Source: Thalassospira sp.
Lineage (GTDB): Bacteria; Pseudomonadota; Alphaproteobacteria; Rhodospirillales; Thalassospiraceae
Assembly: GCF_030690045.1 (NCBI RefSeq)
Contig: NZ_JAUYHK010000020.1
Location: forward strand, 62,001-126,000
DNA: 64,000 bases
Direction: 5' to 3'
The notes under the pieces are model-generated. The model was not told where the DNA came from. It worked only from the letters and a program-made list of their open reading frames with translations, and made no database searches. Position numbers and translations under genes: made by a program. Positions within the stretch are counted from its first letter, which is position 1, and every line of letters begins with the position of its first letter. Of the stretch, positions 57,020 through 64,000 are shown in pieces.

Positions 57020-58483
57020 ATGTCCTTAAGCTTTGATCCTGATCGTCTTGCCTTGCCCACAGGCCATTTTATCGGTGGTCGGCTGATGGATGCGGCAGGT
57101 GTTCTTGAAATGAAACGCCCATCAGACGGGGTATCCTTTGCCGCATGTCCGGTGGCGGATGCGAATATTGTCGATATGGCTGTCGAAAATGCAAAAGCGG
57201 CATGGCGTGCAAACAAGTGGGGCAGCATGCGCCCGCGCGACCGTGCGCGGCTGATCCATCGGTTCGCCGATCTGATGGAGAAAGAGGCGGTGAAACTGGC
57301 GCAGCTTGAAGCGGTTGCCTCCACACGTCCGATTGGCCAACTGATTGAGGGTGACATTGCCGTTACCGCCGAACAGATCCGGTTTTTTGCCGAATTCGCC
57401 GACAAGGAAGGCAGCGATCTTGTGCCGACCGATGGCGATCATCTGGGCATGACCATGAGTGAGCCTTATGGTGTGGTTGGTGCGATAACCCCCTGGAATG
57501 TGCCGATTTCGATGGCAGGGTGGAAAGTGGGGGCCGCCCTGGCAGCGGGGAATGCCGTGGTATTGAAACCGTCGGAAATGACGCCTTTTTCAACATTATA
57601 TATGGCGGAGCTGGCCGTGCGGGCCGGGATACCTGCGGGTATTTTCAATGTGGTGTTGGGGGATGGTCCGACAACAGGTTCCGCCATGACCGCCCATCCC
57701 GATATTGCGAAAATCAGTTTTACCGGTTCGACGATGGCCGGTGCGGCGATCATGACAAATATCGCACGTCATGGCATTCGACCCATGACCCTGGAACTGG
57801 GTGGCAAAAGCCCGCAACTGGTTTTTGCCGATGCCGATATCGAAAAAGCCGCCGCCGCAATTGCCCAAAGCCTGACGGCCAATGCGGGGCAGGCCTGTGT
57901 TTCCGGATCAAGATTGCTGGTTGACGGGAAAATCGCCGCCGAACTTGTCGATGCGATTTGCGGGCATTTATTGAAAGTTCAGCCCGGCTTTACCTGGGAT
58001 GAACGCACACAATATTCGCCAATTATCTCTGAACGGCAGATCAGACGGATTGATGGTCTGGTTGCGCAAGCAATGGATGACGGGGGGGAATGTCTTCTGG
58101 GGGGGCATCAGATGGATCACCCCGGTTATTTCTATGCGCCGACAATCCTGACCGGGGTGACGCAGCAATCCCCGGCCATCATCGAGGAAATATTTGGCCC
58201 GGTTTTGACGGTGCAGGAATTTGCCGACGAACAGGAAGCACTGGAACTTGCCGATCATCCTGTATACGGCCTGGCGGCAGGGGTTTTTACCAAAGACCTG
58301 TCGCGTGCGGTGCGCGTGACACGGCAATTGCAGGCCGGAACGGTTTGGGTCAACCGGTATGGCCGGTCCCGCGATCACATATTGCCGACCGGCGGTTACA
58401 AACGATCCGGGATTGGCAAGGACCTTGGCCGGGAAGCCTATCTGGCAAACCGCCAAACCAAAAGTGTACTGATCAGCCTTTAG
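57020..58483 (+). CDS. NAD(P)-dependent aldehyde dehydrogenase
   Basis: Aldehyde dehydrogenase superfamily protein, 487 residues. Conserved blocks are ITPWNVPISMAGWKVGAALAAGN, SFTGSTMAGAAI, LELGGKSPQLVFADADI with the general-base Glu, and NAGQACVSGSRLLV with the catalytic Cys near residue 293. The C-terminal NRYGRSRDHILPTGGYKRSGIGKDLG is typical of gamma-aminobutyraldehyde or betaine-aldehyde relatives. Followed 15 bases later by a second aldehyde dehydrogenase. Confidence 0.9.
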   Translation: MSLSFDPDRLALPTGHFIGGRLMDAAGVLEMKRPSDGVSFAACPVADANIVDMAVENAKAAWRANKWGSMRPRDRARLIHRFADLMEKEAVKLAQLEAVASTRPIGQLIEGDIAVTAEQIRFFAEFADKEGSDLVPTDGDHLGMTMSEPYGVVGAITPWNVPISMAGWKVGAALAAGNAVVLKPSEMTPFSTLYMAELAVRAGIPAGIFNVVLGDGPTTGSAMTAHPDIAKISFTGSTMAGAAIMTNIARHGIRPMTLELGGKSPQLVFADADIEKAAAAIAQSLTANAGQACVSGSRLLVDGKIAAELVDAICGHLLKVQPGFTWDERTQYSPIISERQIRRIDGLVAQAMDDGGECLLGGHQMDHPGYFYAPTILTGVTQQSPAIIEEIFGPVLTVQEFADEQEALELADHPVYGLAAGVFTKDLSRAVRVTRQLQAGTVWVNRYGRSRDHILPTGGYKRSGIGKDLGREAYLANRQTKSVLISL

Positions 58484-58498
58484 CGACAAGGACAAAAG

Positions 58499-59959
58499 AT
58501 GATGACGGAACTTAAGGATTCGGGGTTATTGCGCCAGCAGGCGGTAATTGATGGCGTCTGGTGTCATGCCATTTCGGGAAAAACCGTTGCTGTGACAAAT
58601 CCGGCAACGGGTGATGTTCTTGGAACCGTTCCCGATATGGGGCGTGATGAAACGGCGCAGGCCGTTGTGGCCGCGGCCAGGGCGTTTGACACATGGAAAC
58701 GCAAGACCCATGCCGAACGTGCCGCCATTCTGGAATGCTGGCATGACCTGATGATCGAAAATCTGCGCGATCTGGCGGTGATCCTGACCAAAGAACAGGG
58801 CAAGCCCCTTCACGAGGCCGAAGGTGAAATCAGATATGGGGCGTCCTTTGTCAAATGGTTCGCCGAGGAAGCTCGCCGGATTGGGGGCGGAACCATCCCA
58901 TCCCCGACAGCAGACCGGCGCATTATTGTTCTGAAGGAACCGGTCGGTGTTTCGGGCATCATCACCCCCTGGAATTTTCCAAATGCGATGATTACCCGCA
59001 AGGTTGCCCCGGCCCTGGCTGCCGGATGCTGTGTGGTGATCAAGCCGTCCGAATTTACGCCGTTTTCGGCCCTTGCCCTTGCCGTTCTGGCGGAACGGGC
59101 CGGGGTCCCTGCCGGGGTGATCAATATTGTGACCGGGATGCCGCACGATATTGGGGCGGAATTGACGGAAAACCCGACGGTGCGCAAAATTTCCTTTACC
59201 GGATCAACCCGTATCGGATCGCTTTTGATGCAGCAATCATCGGGAACGGTCAAACGGCTGAGTCTGGAATTGGGCGGGAATGCCCCTTTCATCGTGTTTG
59301 ATGATGCCGATCTTGATCTTGCGGTGGAGGGAGCGATGGCGTCCAAATTCCGCAATGGCGGCCAAACCTGTGTTTGCGCCAACCGTATTCTGGTGCAGGG
59401 CGGTATTTATGATGCCTTTGCCAAAAAGCTGGCAGACCGGGTTTCTGGCCTGACGGTTGGGGATGGTATGACGGCGGGGACGGATATCGGCCCGATGATC
59501 AACCGGGCGGCGGTTGACAAGATCGAGCGTCATCTTGCTGATGCCCTGAACAAAGGGGCCAAAATTGTGTCCCGGCATTCGGGAACGCCGGAAGGAATGC
59601 AATTTGTATCGCCGGTTGTTTTGACCGGAGCGGTTCCCGATATGGTGCTGGCAAACGAGGAAACATTTGGGCCGGTGGCACCGCTGTTTCGTTTTGATAC
59701 CGAAGAAGAGGCCATTGGCATCGCCAATGCGACACCCTTTGGCCTTGCGGCCTATTTCTATACCGAAAGCCTCAAGCGGGCCTGGCGTGTGGGTGAAGCC
59801 CTTGAATTTGGCATGATCGGGTTGAATACCGGCAGTATCTCGACCGAAGTGGCCCCATTTGGCGGGGTCAAACAATCGGGGCTGGGCCGCGAAGGGGCGC
59901 AGTGCGGGATCGAGGAATATCTCGAAAGCAAAAGTTTCCACATTGGCGGTCTTGGCTGA
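58499..59959 (+). CDS. gabD: Succinate-semialdehyde dehydrogenase (GabD-like)
   Basis: A 486-residue aldehyde dehydrogenase closest in pattern to NAD(P)-dependent succinate-semialdehyde dehydrogenase. Blocks are ILTKEQGKPLHEAEGEIRYGASFVKWFAEEA, LELGGNAPFIVFDDADLDLAVEGA, RNGGQTCVCANRILVQ with the catalytic Cys (about 291) and EVAPFGGVKQSGLGREG. It finishes GABA or putrescine breakdown to succinate. Start is ATG 58499 or 58502. Ends at the terminator 59992-60020. Confidence 0.9.
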   Translation: MMTELKDSGLLRQQAVIDGVWCHAISGKTVAVTNPATGDVLGTVPDMGRDETAQAVVAAARAFDTWKRKTHAERAAILECWHDLMIENLRDLAVILTKEQGKPLHEAEGEIRYGASFVKWFAEEARRIGGGTIPSPTADRRIIVLKEPVGVSGIITPWNFPNAMITRKVAPALAAGCCVVIKPSEFTPFSALALAVLAERAGVPAGVINIVTGMPHDIGAELTENPTVRKISFTGSTRIGSLLMQQSSGTVKRLSLELGGNAPFIVFDDADLDLAVEGAMASKFRNGGQTCVCANRILVQGGIYDAFAKKLADRVSGLTVGDGMTAGTDIGPMINRAAVDKIERHLADALNKGAKIVSRHSGTPEGMQFVSPVVLTGAVPDMVLANEETFGPVAPLFRFDTEEEAIGIANATPFGLAAYFYTESLKRAWRVGEALEFGMIGLNTGSISTEVAPFGGVKQSGLGREGAQCGIEEYLESKSFHIGGLG

Positions 59960-59991
59960 TCCATTCCCCGTCAAATTCCGGAAAATGAAAA

Positions 59992-60020
59992 AACGGCAAT
60001 ACCCATAAGGTGTTGCCGTT
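59992..60020. terminator. Bidirectional terminator between converging gabD-like and puuB-like genes
   Basis: 12-bp stem aacggcaatacc / ggtgttgccgtt (one wobble pair), followed by ttttt and preceded by aaaa, so effective on both strands. Confidence 0.8.
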
Positions 60021-60059
60021 TTTCCTGTCTGGTTCCCCGGGGTGTGACGAGGGAGCGTC

Positions 60060-61337
60060 TCAGGAAACCAGATCGCGATAGCGGTAATAGGCACCGATAA
60101 TGGGCAGAAACCAGGGTTTGCCAAAATATCCGGGGATTGCCGACCATTTGAGACCGGCAACCGGGTTGTGATCGGGGCGACCCATGATGGCATCGGCCAT
60201 TGCCATGCCCATCAGGGTGGAAATCTGTGCGCCGTGCCCGGAATATCCCATGGCAAACCAGACATTGTTGGCAAAACCGGCGCGGGGGAATCGGTCCCTG
60301 GTCATATCCACCAGCCCGCCCCAGCAATAATCTATGCCGATATCGGCAAGGCCCGGAAAAATTTCGGCAATCCGGGCACGCAGAATATGGCTGCTTTTTT
60401 CATCTTCATGCGGGTTTGACGCCGCCGAAAAACGGGCGCGTCCGCCAAAAATCAGCCGGTTATCAGGCGACAGACGAAAATAGTTGCCGATATTTTTGGA
60501 TGTGACATAGGTCCGGTTGCCGGGCAGATATTTTGCAACTTCGTTGGTGTCGAGCGGCCGGGTCGCGACAATGTAACTGCCGACCGGGATGATACGGCGG
60601 CGAAAATATCCGAATGGCCCGGTGGTATAGGCCCCGGTCGCCAGCAGGACATGCCGGGCGACGAAAGTTCCCCTTGGTGTCGTGAGGTGATGCAGGCCAT
60701 TTTTCGTGTGGCGCTGTGTGACCGGGCAATGTTCAAAAATGGCCGCCCCGTGACGTGTCGCCGCCATTGCCAGACCGACGGCATATTTACCCATGTGCAT
60801 CATGGCGCTTTTTTTCCATAAAAGGCCGCCGTGAAACGCATCCGACCCGATGTCGTTTTTCATATCCTGTGCGGACAGCAATTCGATATCGGGATCGACG
60901 TCCTGACGCAGGGCGTCGAAATTGTGCCGAAGGGCATCAAAATGTGCAGGTTTTTCCGCCATTTTCAGTTTGCCCGCCCGTCGGAAATCGCAATCGATCT
61001 TTTCCTGCGAAATGATGGTTTCGATCATATCAATCGAACGGTCAAAGGCATGATACAGCATCGCGGCACGTTCTTTGCCCAGATGCCGGACGGCCGCGGT
61101 AAAGCTGTGCGCCAGTCCGTTATTCAGATGCCCGCCATTGCGCCCGGATGCACCGCGGCCAATCCTCGATGATTCGAGAACAACGGTTTTTACCCCCTGT
61201 GCGGCAAGATGGCGGGCGGCGGACAGCCCTGTAAAGCCGCCGCCAATCACCACAACATCGTAAGGGGATTGTTCCGGGTCGCCCGTTGCCGACCCGTCAA
61301 AAGCCGGGGCGGTATCCTGCCAGTATGATCTGAACAT
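60060..61337 (-). CDS. FAD-dependent oxidase, gamma-glutamylputrescine oxidoreductase (PuuB)-like
   Basis: A 425-residue DAO-family flavoprotein with the opening MFRSYWQDTAPAFDG of PuuB relatives. FAD motif VVVIGGGFTGLSAARHLAAQG, flavin-proximal GASGRNGGHLNNGLAHS and C-terminal GFANNVWFAMGYSGHGAQIST. Oxidises a primary amine, releasing ammonia and an aldehyde that a dehydrogenase such as the genes at 57020/58499 could take. ATG 61337 begins the similarity. Encoded 13 bases after the HAD gene, so cotranscribed. Confidence 0.86.
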   Translation of the reverse strand: MFRSYWQDTAPAFDGSATGDPEQSPYDVVVIGGGFTGLSAARHLAAQGVKTVVLESSRIGRGASGRNGGHLNNGLAHSFTAAVRHLGKERAAMLYHAFDRSIDMIETIISQEKIDCDFRRAGKLKMAEKPAHFDALRHNFDALRQDVDPDIELLSAQDMKNDIGSDAFHGGLLWKKSAMMHMGKYAVGLAMAATRHGAAIFEHCPVTQRHTKNGLHHLTTPRGTFVARHVLLATGAYTTGPFGYFRRRIIPVGSYIVATRPLDTNEVAKYLPGNRTYVTSKNIGNYFRLSPDNRLIFGGRARFSAASNPHEDEKSSHILRARIAEIFPGLADIGIDYCWGGLVDMTRDRFPRAGFANNVWFAMGYSGHGAQISTLMGMAMADAIMGRPDHNPVAGLKWSAIPGYFGKPWFLPIIGAYYRYRDLVS

Positions 61338-61350
61338 CGTCTGTGCTTTC

Positions 61351-62019
61351 TTACAGGCCCAAAGCGCCGGGCAAGCCGGAAATATCCCTGATTTCGGTAT
61401 ATTGGTAATAGGGGTTTGCCGGTTCGTGGCCGCGATTGACCCAGATTTTGTTTTTGATGCCAAGATCATAGGCCGACATCAGGTCATAGCGGAAAGAAGA
61501 CGATACATGCAGAATGTCTTCCGGGCCGCAACCCAGCATGTCGAACATATATTCAAAGGCCTGAAAACGCGGTTTATAGGCATTGGCCTGTTGGGCGGTA
61601 TAAACTGCGTGGAACGGTGCGCCGAGTTTTTCAACATTCGACATGATCTGGGAATCCATCGCATTTGACAGGATCACCAGCGGAATTTCCCTTGCGACTT
61701 TGGCCAGCCCGGCGGGAACGTCGGGATGCGGTCCCCAGGTCGGGACTTCTTCATAAATCCGGCGGGCGTCTTCTTCTTTAAAAGTGACGCCATTACGGCG
61801 GCAGGTCCGCTCGACGGCGTTATGGACAACCTCGTTATAGGGTTTCCAGTCGCCCATGACTTCATCAAGCCGATAGGCCGCAAAGTTTGTCACAAATTGC
61901 GCCATGCGGGCTTTGTCAAGTTGCGCGCCATAGACGCGGGTTGCGGCTTCGGCCATTTCGAAATGGATCAGCGTACCATAGCAGTCAAAGGTAATATATT
62001 TCGGACGGAACTGTGTCAT
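61351..62019 (-). CDS. Haloacid dehalogenase type II family hydrolase (HAD superfamily)
   Basis: HAD-superfamily hydrolase of 222 residues, similar to (S)-2-haloacid dehalogenases. Motif I ITFDCYGTLIHFE with the nucleophile Asp, motif II VILSNA, a lysine segment around NAYKPRFQAFEYM, and motif III HVSSSFRYDLMSAYDLGI. True dehalogenase versus phosphatase activity cannot be settled from sequence. First gene of a two-gene minus-strand unit with the PuuB-like oxidase. Confidence 0.85.
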   Translation of the reverse strand: MTQFRPKYITFDCYGTLIHFEMAEAATRVYGAQLDKARMAQFVTNFAAYRLDEVMGDWKPYNEVVHNAVERTCRRNGVTFKEEDARRIYEEVPTWGPHPDVPAGLAKVAREIPLVILSNAMDSQIMSNVEKLGAPFHAVYTAQQANAYKPRFQAFEYMFDMLGCGPEDILHVSSSFRYDLMSAYDLGIKNKIWVNRGHEPANPYYQYTEIRDISGLPGALGL

Positions 62020-62413
62020 GTCGTCGTTGCCCCAGATGTGTCATGTGCCAGACGGGTTTGATCTGGATGTCATGATAGGCATAACCAACACTGTTTGATC
62101 ACTGGATATGCCGGGATCCAAAGCAGAATGTTCTTAATTTGCGGCACGGTACGGCACAGAGTTGTGCCGTCAATATCCGTCCGGCTATGCATCAGGGGGG
62201 TCTTTCTGGCGGAAACCGTCAGGATTTGGGGCCGGGCCGGAATTGTCGTCAGCAAGAGGTTGCCTTTGAAAGGGGATTTTGCACACGGCAGAAGATGCGG
62301 CAAACAAGCCCGGAACAGATCGAAGATGATCCTGTTAGGTGCAATGTCGGAACATTATTTTTTGGGCAGGCGGTTAAGCTGGGTTATCGAAATCGAATGA
62401 CTGGGCACAGGCA
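62020..62413. promoter_or_regulatory. Divergent promoter region, HAD/oxidase unit versus GNAT/aminotransferase unit
   Basis: 394 non-coding bases between divergent genes. A 7-bp inverted repeat cggcaca-gagt-tgtgccg at 62152-62169, preceded by a direct repeat of cggcac (62142-62157), may be a regulator site. I see no RNA element or convincing small gene; a 101-residue reading frame at 62095 lacks any recognisable features. Confidence 0.5.
62152..62169. promoter_or_regulatory. Candidate operator (inverted repeat) in the divergent region
   Basis: cggcaca / tgtgccg separated by gagt, with a further cggcac copy 10 bases upstream (62142-62147). Placed midway between the HAD and GNAT starts. No local regulator gene is visible in the window. 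Confidence 0.3.
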
Positions 62414-63250
62414 ATGACAAAGCAGGCGATTGAGCTTGAAGACTTTAAACCCTGTCACCTTGATGCGGCGTTCGGGTTGTCAGATCAGGTGAACTGGCCG
62501 CACCGCAAGGAAGACTGGGCCATGATGCAGGAACTGAGCGACGGGGTGGTTGCCCTTCAGGATGGCAAGGTTATCGGAACCGCGATGGCCACCAAATTTG
62601 GCAATGATGCCGCAACCATCAATATGGTGATCGTTGATCAGTCCTTGCGGGGGCAGGGGATTGGCCGGGTTTTGATGAATGCGGCACTGGATCGCACCCG
62701 GTCACGCGAATGCCGCCTTGTGGCAACCGCCGAGGGATTGCCGCTGTATCAGAAGCTGGGCTTTGTCGTTACGGGTGACATTGTCCAGTTGCAGGGGATC
62801 GCACAGGCCGCAGAAAAACCGGACAATATAGACCGGGCCAGCCGGGCCGATCTGGATGCGATCAGGGACATGGACCGTGCGGCCTGTGGTATGGACCGCC
62901 ACAGATTGATTGATCTGTTATTCGCACGGGCGGATATCGCCGTTTTACGCCGCGACGGGGGCATTGCCGGATATGCCGCCCTGCGCCCTTTTGGGCGGGG
63001 GGATGTTGTCGGGCCGATTGTTGCGGCCGATCTGGCGGATGCAATCGCCCTTGCATCTTTTATGTTTCATCAGCGTGCGGGCGCGTTTGTCCGGGTGGAT
63101 ACACCGATCCAGTCCGGGATGGTTTCCTGGCTTGAACAACACGGCCTTGGCAAGGCTGGTGGTGGTGTTGTCATGATCAAAGACGCGATTGATATCGAAA
63201 AAAACATGGATGTTCAGGTCTTTGCCCTGGCCAGCCAGGCATTGGGATAA
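62414..63250 (+). CDS. Two-domain GNAT N-acetyltransferase (paralogue B)
   Basis: A 278-residue protein with a canonical N-terminal GNAT domain (residues ~1-130; pyrophosphate loop DQSLRGQGIGRVLMNAAL) and a C-terminal acetyltransferase-like domain of the Acetyltransf_18 kind (RVDTPIQSGMVSWLEQHGLG, ending FALASQALG). Paralogue of the gene at 52311-53213. It is encoded 11 bases before the aminotransferase gene, so likely cotranscribed and acting on the same amine or amino acid. Confidence 0.85.
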   Translation: MTKQAIELEDFKPCHLDAAFGLSDQVNWPHRKEDWAMMQELSDGVVALQDGKVIGTAMATKFGNDAATINMVIVDQSLRGQGIGRVLMNAALDRTRSRECRLVATAEGLPLYQKLGFVVTGDIVQLQGIAQAAEKPDNIDRASRADLDAIRDMDRAACGMDRHRLIDLLFARADIAVLRRDGGIAGYAALRPFGRGDVVGPIVAADLADAIALASFMFHQRAGAFVRVDTPIQSGMVSWLEQHGLGKAGGGVVMIKDAIDIEKNMDVQVFALASQALG

Positions 63251-63261
63251 GGAAACGAAAG

Positions 63262-64000
63262 ATGTTGAGCAATTCTTTGATCGAACTGGACCGCGCCCAT
63301 CTGGTTCACCCGGTGTCCGCCTATCGCGTACATGAAAAGGCCGGGGTGCGGGTTTTGCAATCGGGCGAGGGTGCCACCGTTACCGATATAACCGGGCACC
63401 GGATGATTGACGGTTTTTCCGGTTTGTGGTGCGTGAATGCGGGGTATGGGCAAAAGGCAATTATTGATGCGGCCCTGCGACAGCTTCAGGAATTGCCCTA
63501 TGCAACCGGGTATTTCGGGTTGGGTTCCGAAAGTGCAATCCGTCTGGCGGCCGAACTGGCGGAACGGGCACCGGGGGACCTTGATCACGTCTATTTCACC
63601 CTTGGTGGGTCGGACGCAGTAGATAGCACCGTGCGGTTTATCCGCTATTATTACACCAAAACCGGCAGGCCGGAAAAAGACCAGTTCATCTCGCTGGAAA
63701 GCGGGTATCACGGGTCTTCCACCGTTGGGGCCGGGTTGACGGCATTGCCGCTTTTTCATGACGGTTTTGGCGTGCCGTATGACTGGCAACACAAAATCCC
63801 CTCTCATTACGCCTATCGCAATCCGGTCGGGGATAATCCCGCCGATATTATTGCCGCCTCTGTTGCCGCCCTGCGCAAAAAGGTCGATGACCTTGGCGGG
63901 AATCGTGTCGCCGCATTTTATGCCGAGCCCATTCAGGGGTCCGGGGGGGTGCTGGTGCCGCCTGCGGGCTGGATGAAAGCGATGTGCGAAACCTGCCGGG
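63262..64000 (+). CDS. Class III pyridoxal-phosphate aminotransferase (partial, N-terminal 246 residues)
   Basis: N-terminal part of an omega-amino-acid or putrescine-type class III aminotransferase, cut by the window edge. Visible are VTDITGHRMIDGFSGLWCVNAGYG, FTLGGSDAVDSTVRF for the PLP phosphate, ISLESGYHGSS and AAFYAEPIQGSGGVLVPPAGW with the cofactor-facing Glu. The PLP lysine lies beyond the end. Start at 63262 after ggaaacgaaag, following the GNAT gene. It fits transamination of putrescine, GABA, beta-alanine or related amines to feed the aldehyde dehydrogenases. Confidence 0.9.
   Translation, partial: MLSNSLIELDRAHLVHPVSAYRVHEKAGVRVLQSGEGATVTDITGHRMIDGFSGLWCVNAGYGQKAIIDAALRQLQELPYATGYFGLGSESAIRLAAELAERAPGDLDHVYFTLGGSDAVDSTVRFIRYYYTKTGRPEKDQFISLESGYHGSSTVGAGLTALPLFHDGFGVPYDWQHKIPSHYAYRNPVGDNPADIIAASVAALRKKVDDLGGNRVAAFYAEPIQGSGGVLVPPAGWMKAMCETCR

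Noticed and set aside
62095-62400. 101-residue frame in the 62 kb divergent region
   Set aside because: No ribosome site or family similarity; the composition looks non-coding.

Overview
The window looks like the chromosome of a free-living, metabolically versatile Alphaproteobacterium, most likely Rhodospirillales and close to Thalassospira. That placement is an inference from the moderate GC content, the rpsU/def/COQ9 neighbourhood, the cytochrome cd1 denitrification genes and the density of solute-binding-protein transporters. No ribosomal or transfer RNA, insertion sequence, prophage or CRISPR array was found.

Region 1 (1-9.3 kb) starts with two divergent GntR regulators. Next comes a co-directional cluster: a polar amino-acid-type ABC transporter (binding protein, permease, ATPase), a dihydrodipicolinate-synthase-family lyase, a 985-residue protein fusing three oxidase subunits, a dihydropyrimidinase/hydantoinase and a DUF3830 protein. 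It reads as a pathway for one cyclic imino acid, hydantoin or D-amino acid. Matching 10-bp palindromes lie in front of the regulator and of the transporter. Region 2 (9.4-18.9 kb) is an iaaA-gsiABCD-like peptide uptake system. It is joined by an M55 D-aminopeptidase, a P1 (DmpA/BapA) aminopeptidase and an isoaspartyl peptidase, so three of its enzymes cut unusual amide bonds. A LysR gene is adjacent.

Region 3 (19.2-29.6 kb) is an acid-sugar or hydroxy-acid module: DUF1537 kinase and FCD regulator on one strand, and on the other a seven-gene unit of TctBCA transporter, aldolase/lyase, two 2-hydroxyacid dehydrogenases of unrelated folds and PdxA2. A divergent iron alcohol dehydrogenase follows. 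Region 4 (29.8-40.3 kb) is a complete nirSECFDLGHJN cluster for cytochrome cd1 nitrite reductase and heme d1. A divergent pair encodes a CbiX/SirB-like chelatase and a DNR-type Crp/Fnr regulator, and an FNR-type box lies in the nirS promoter region.

Region 5 (40.5-47 kb) is an iron-siderophore cassette: FecI-type sigma, FecR, TonB receptor, MFS transporter and binding protein. The receptor carries a single-base frameshift. Region 6 (47.1-48.8 kb) is housekeeping: rpsU, peptide deformylase and COQ9. Region 7 (48.9-51.7 kb) is an ABC transporter of the TrpX/PF04392 type with a clear promoter and operator-like palindrome.

Region 8 (51.7 kb to the end) has an unexplained structured intergenic stretch. 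It continues with an amine and omega-amino-acid catabolic block: two paralogous two-domain GNAT acetyltransferases, two DAO-family oxidases (one PuuB-like), an M20 deacylase, a GhrA-like reductase, two aldehyde dehydrogenases (one GabD-like), a type II HAD hydrolase and a class III aminotransferase cut by the window edge.
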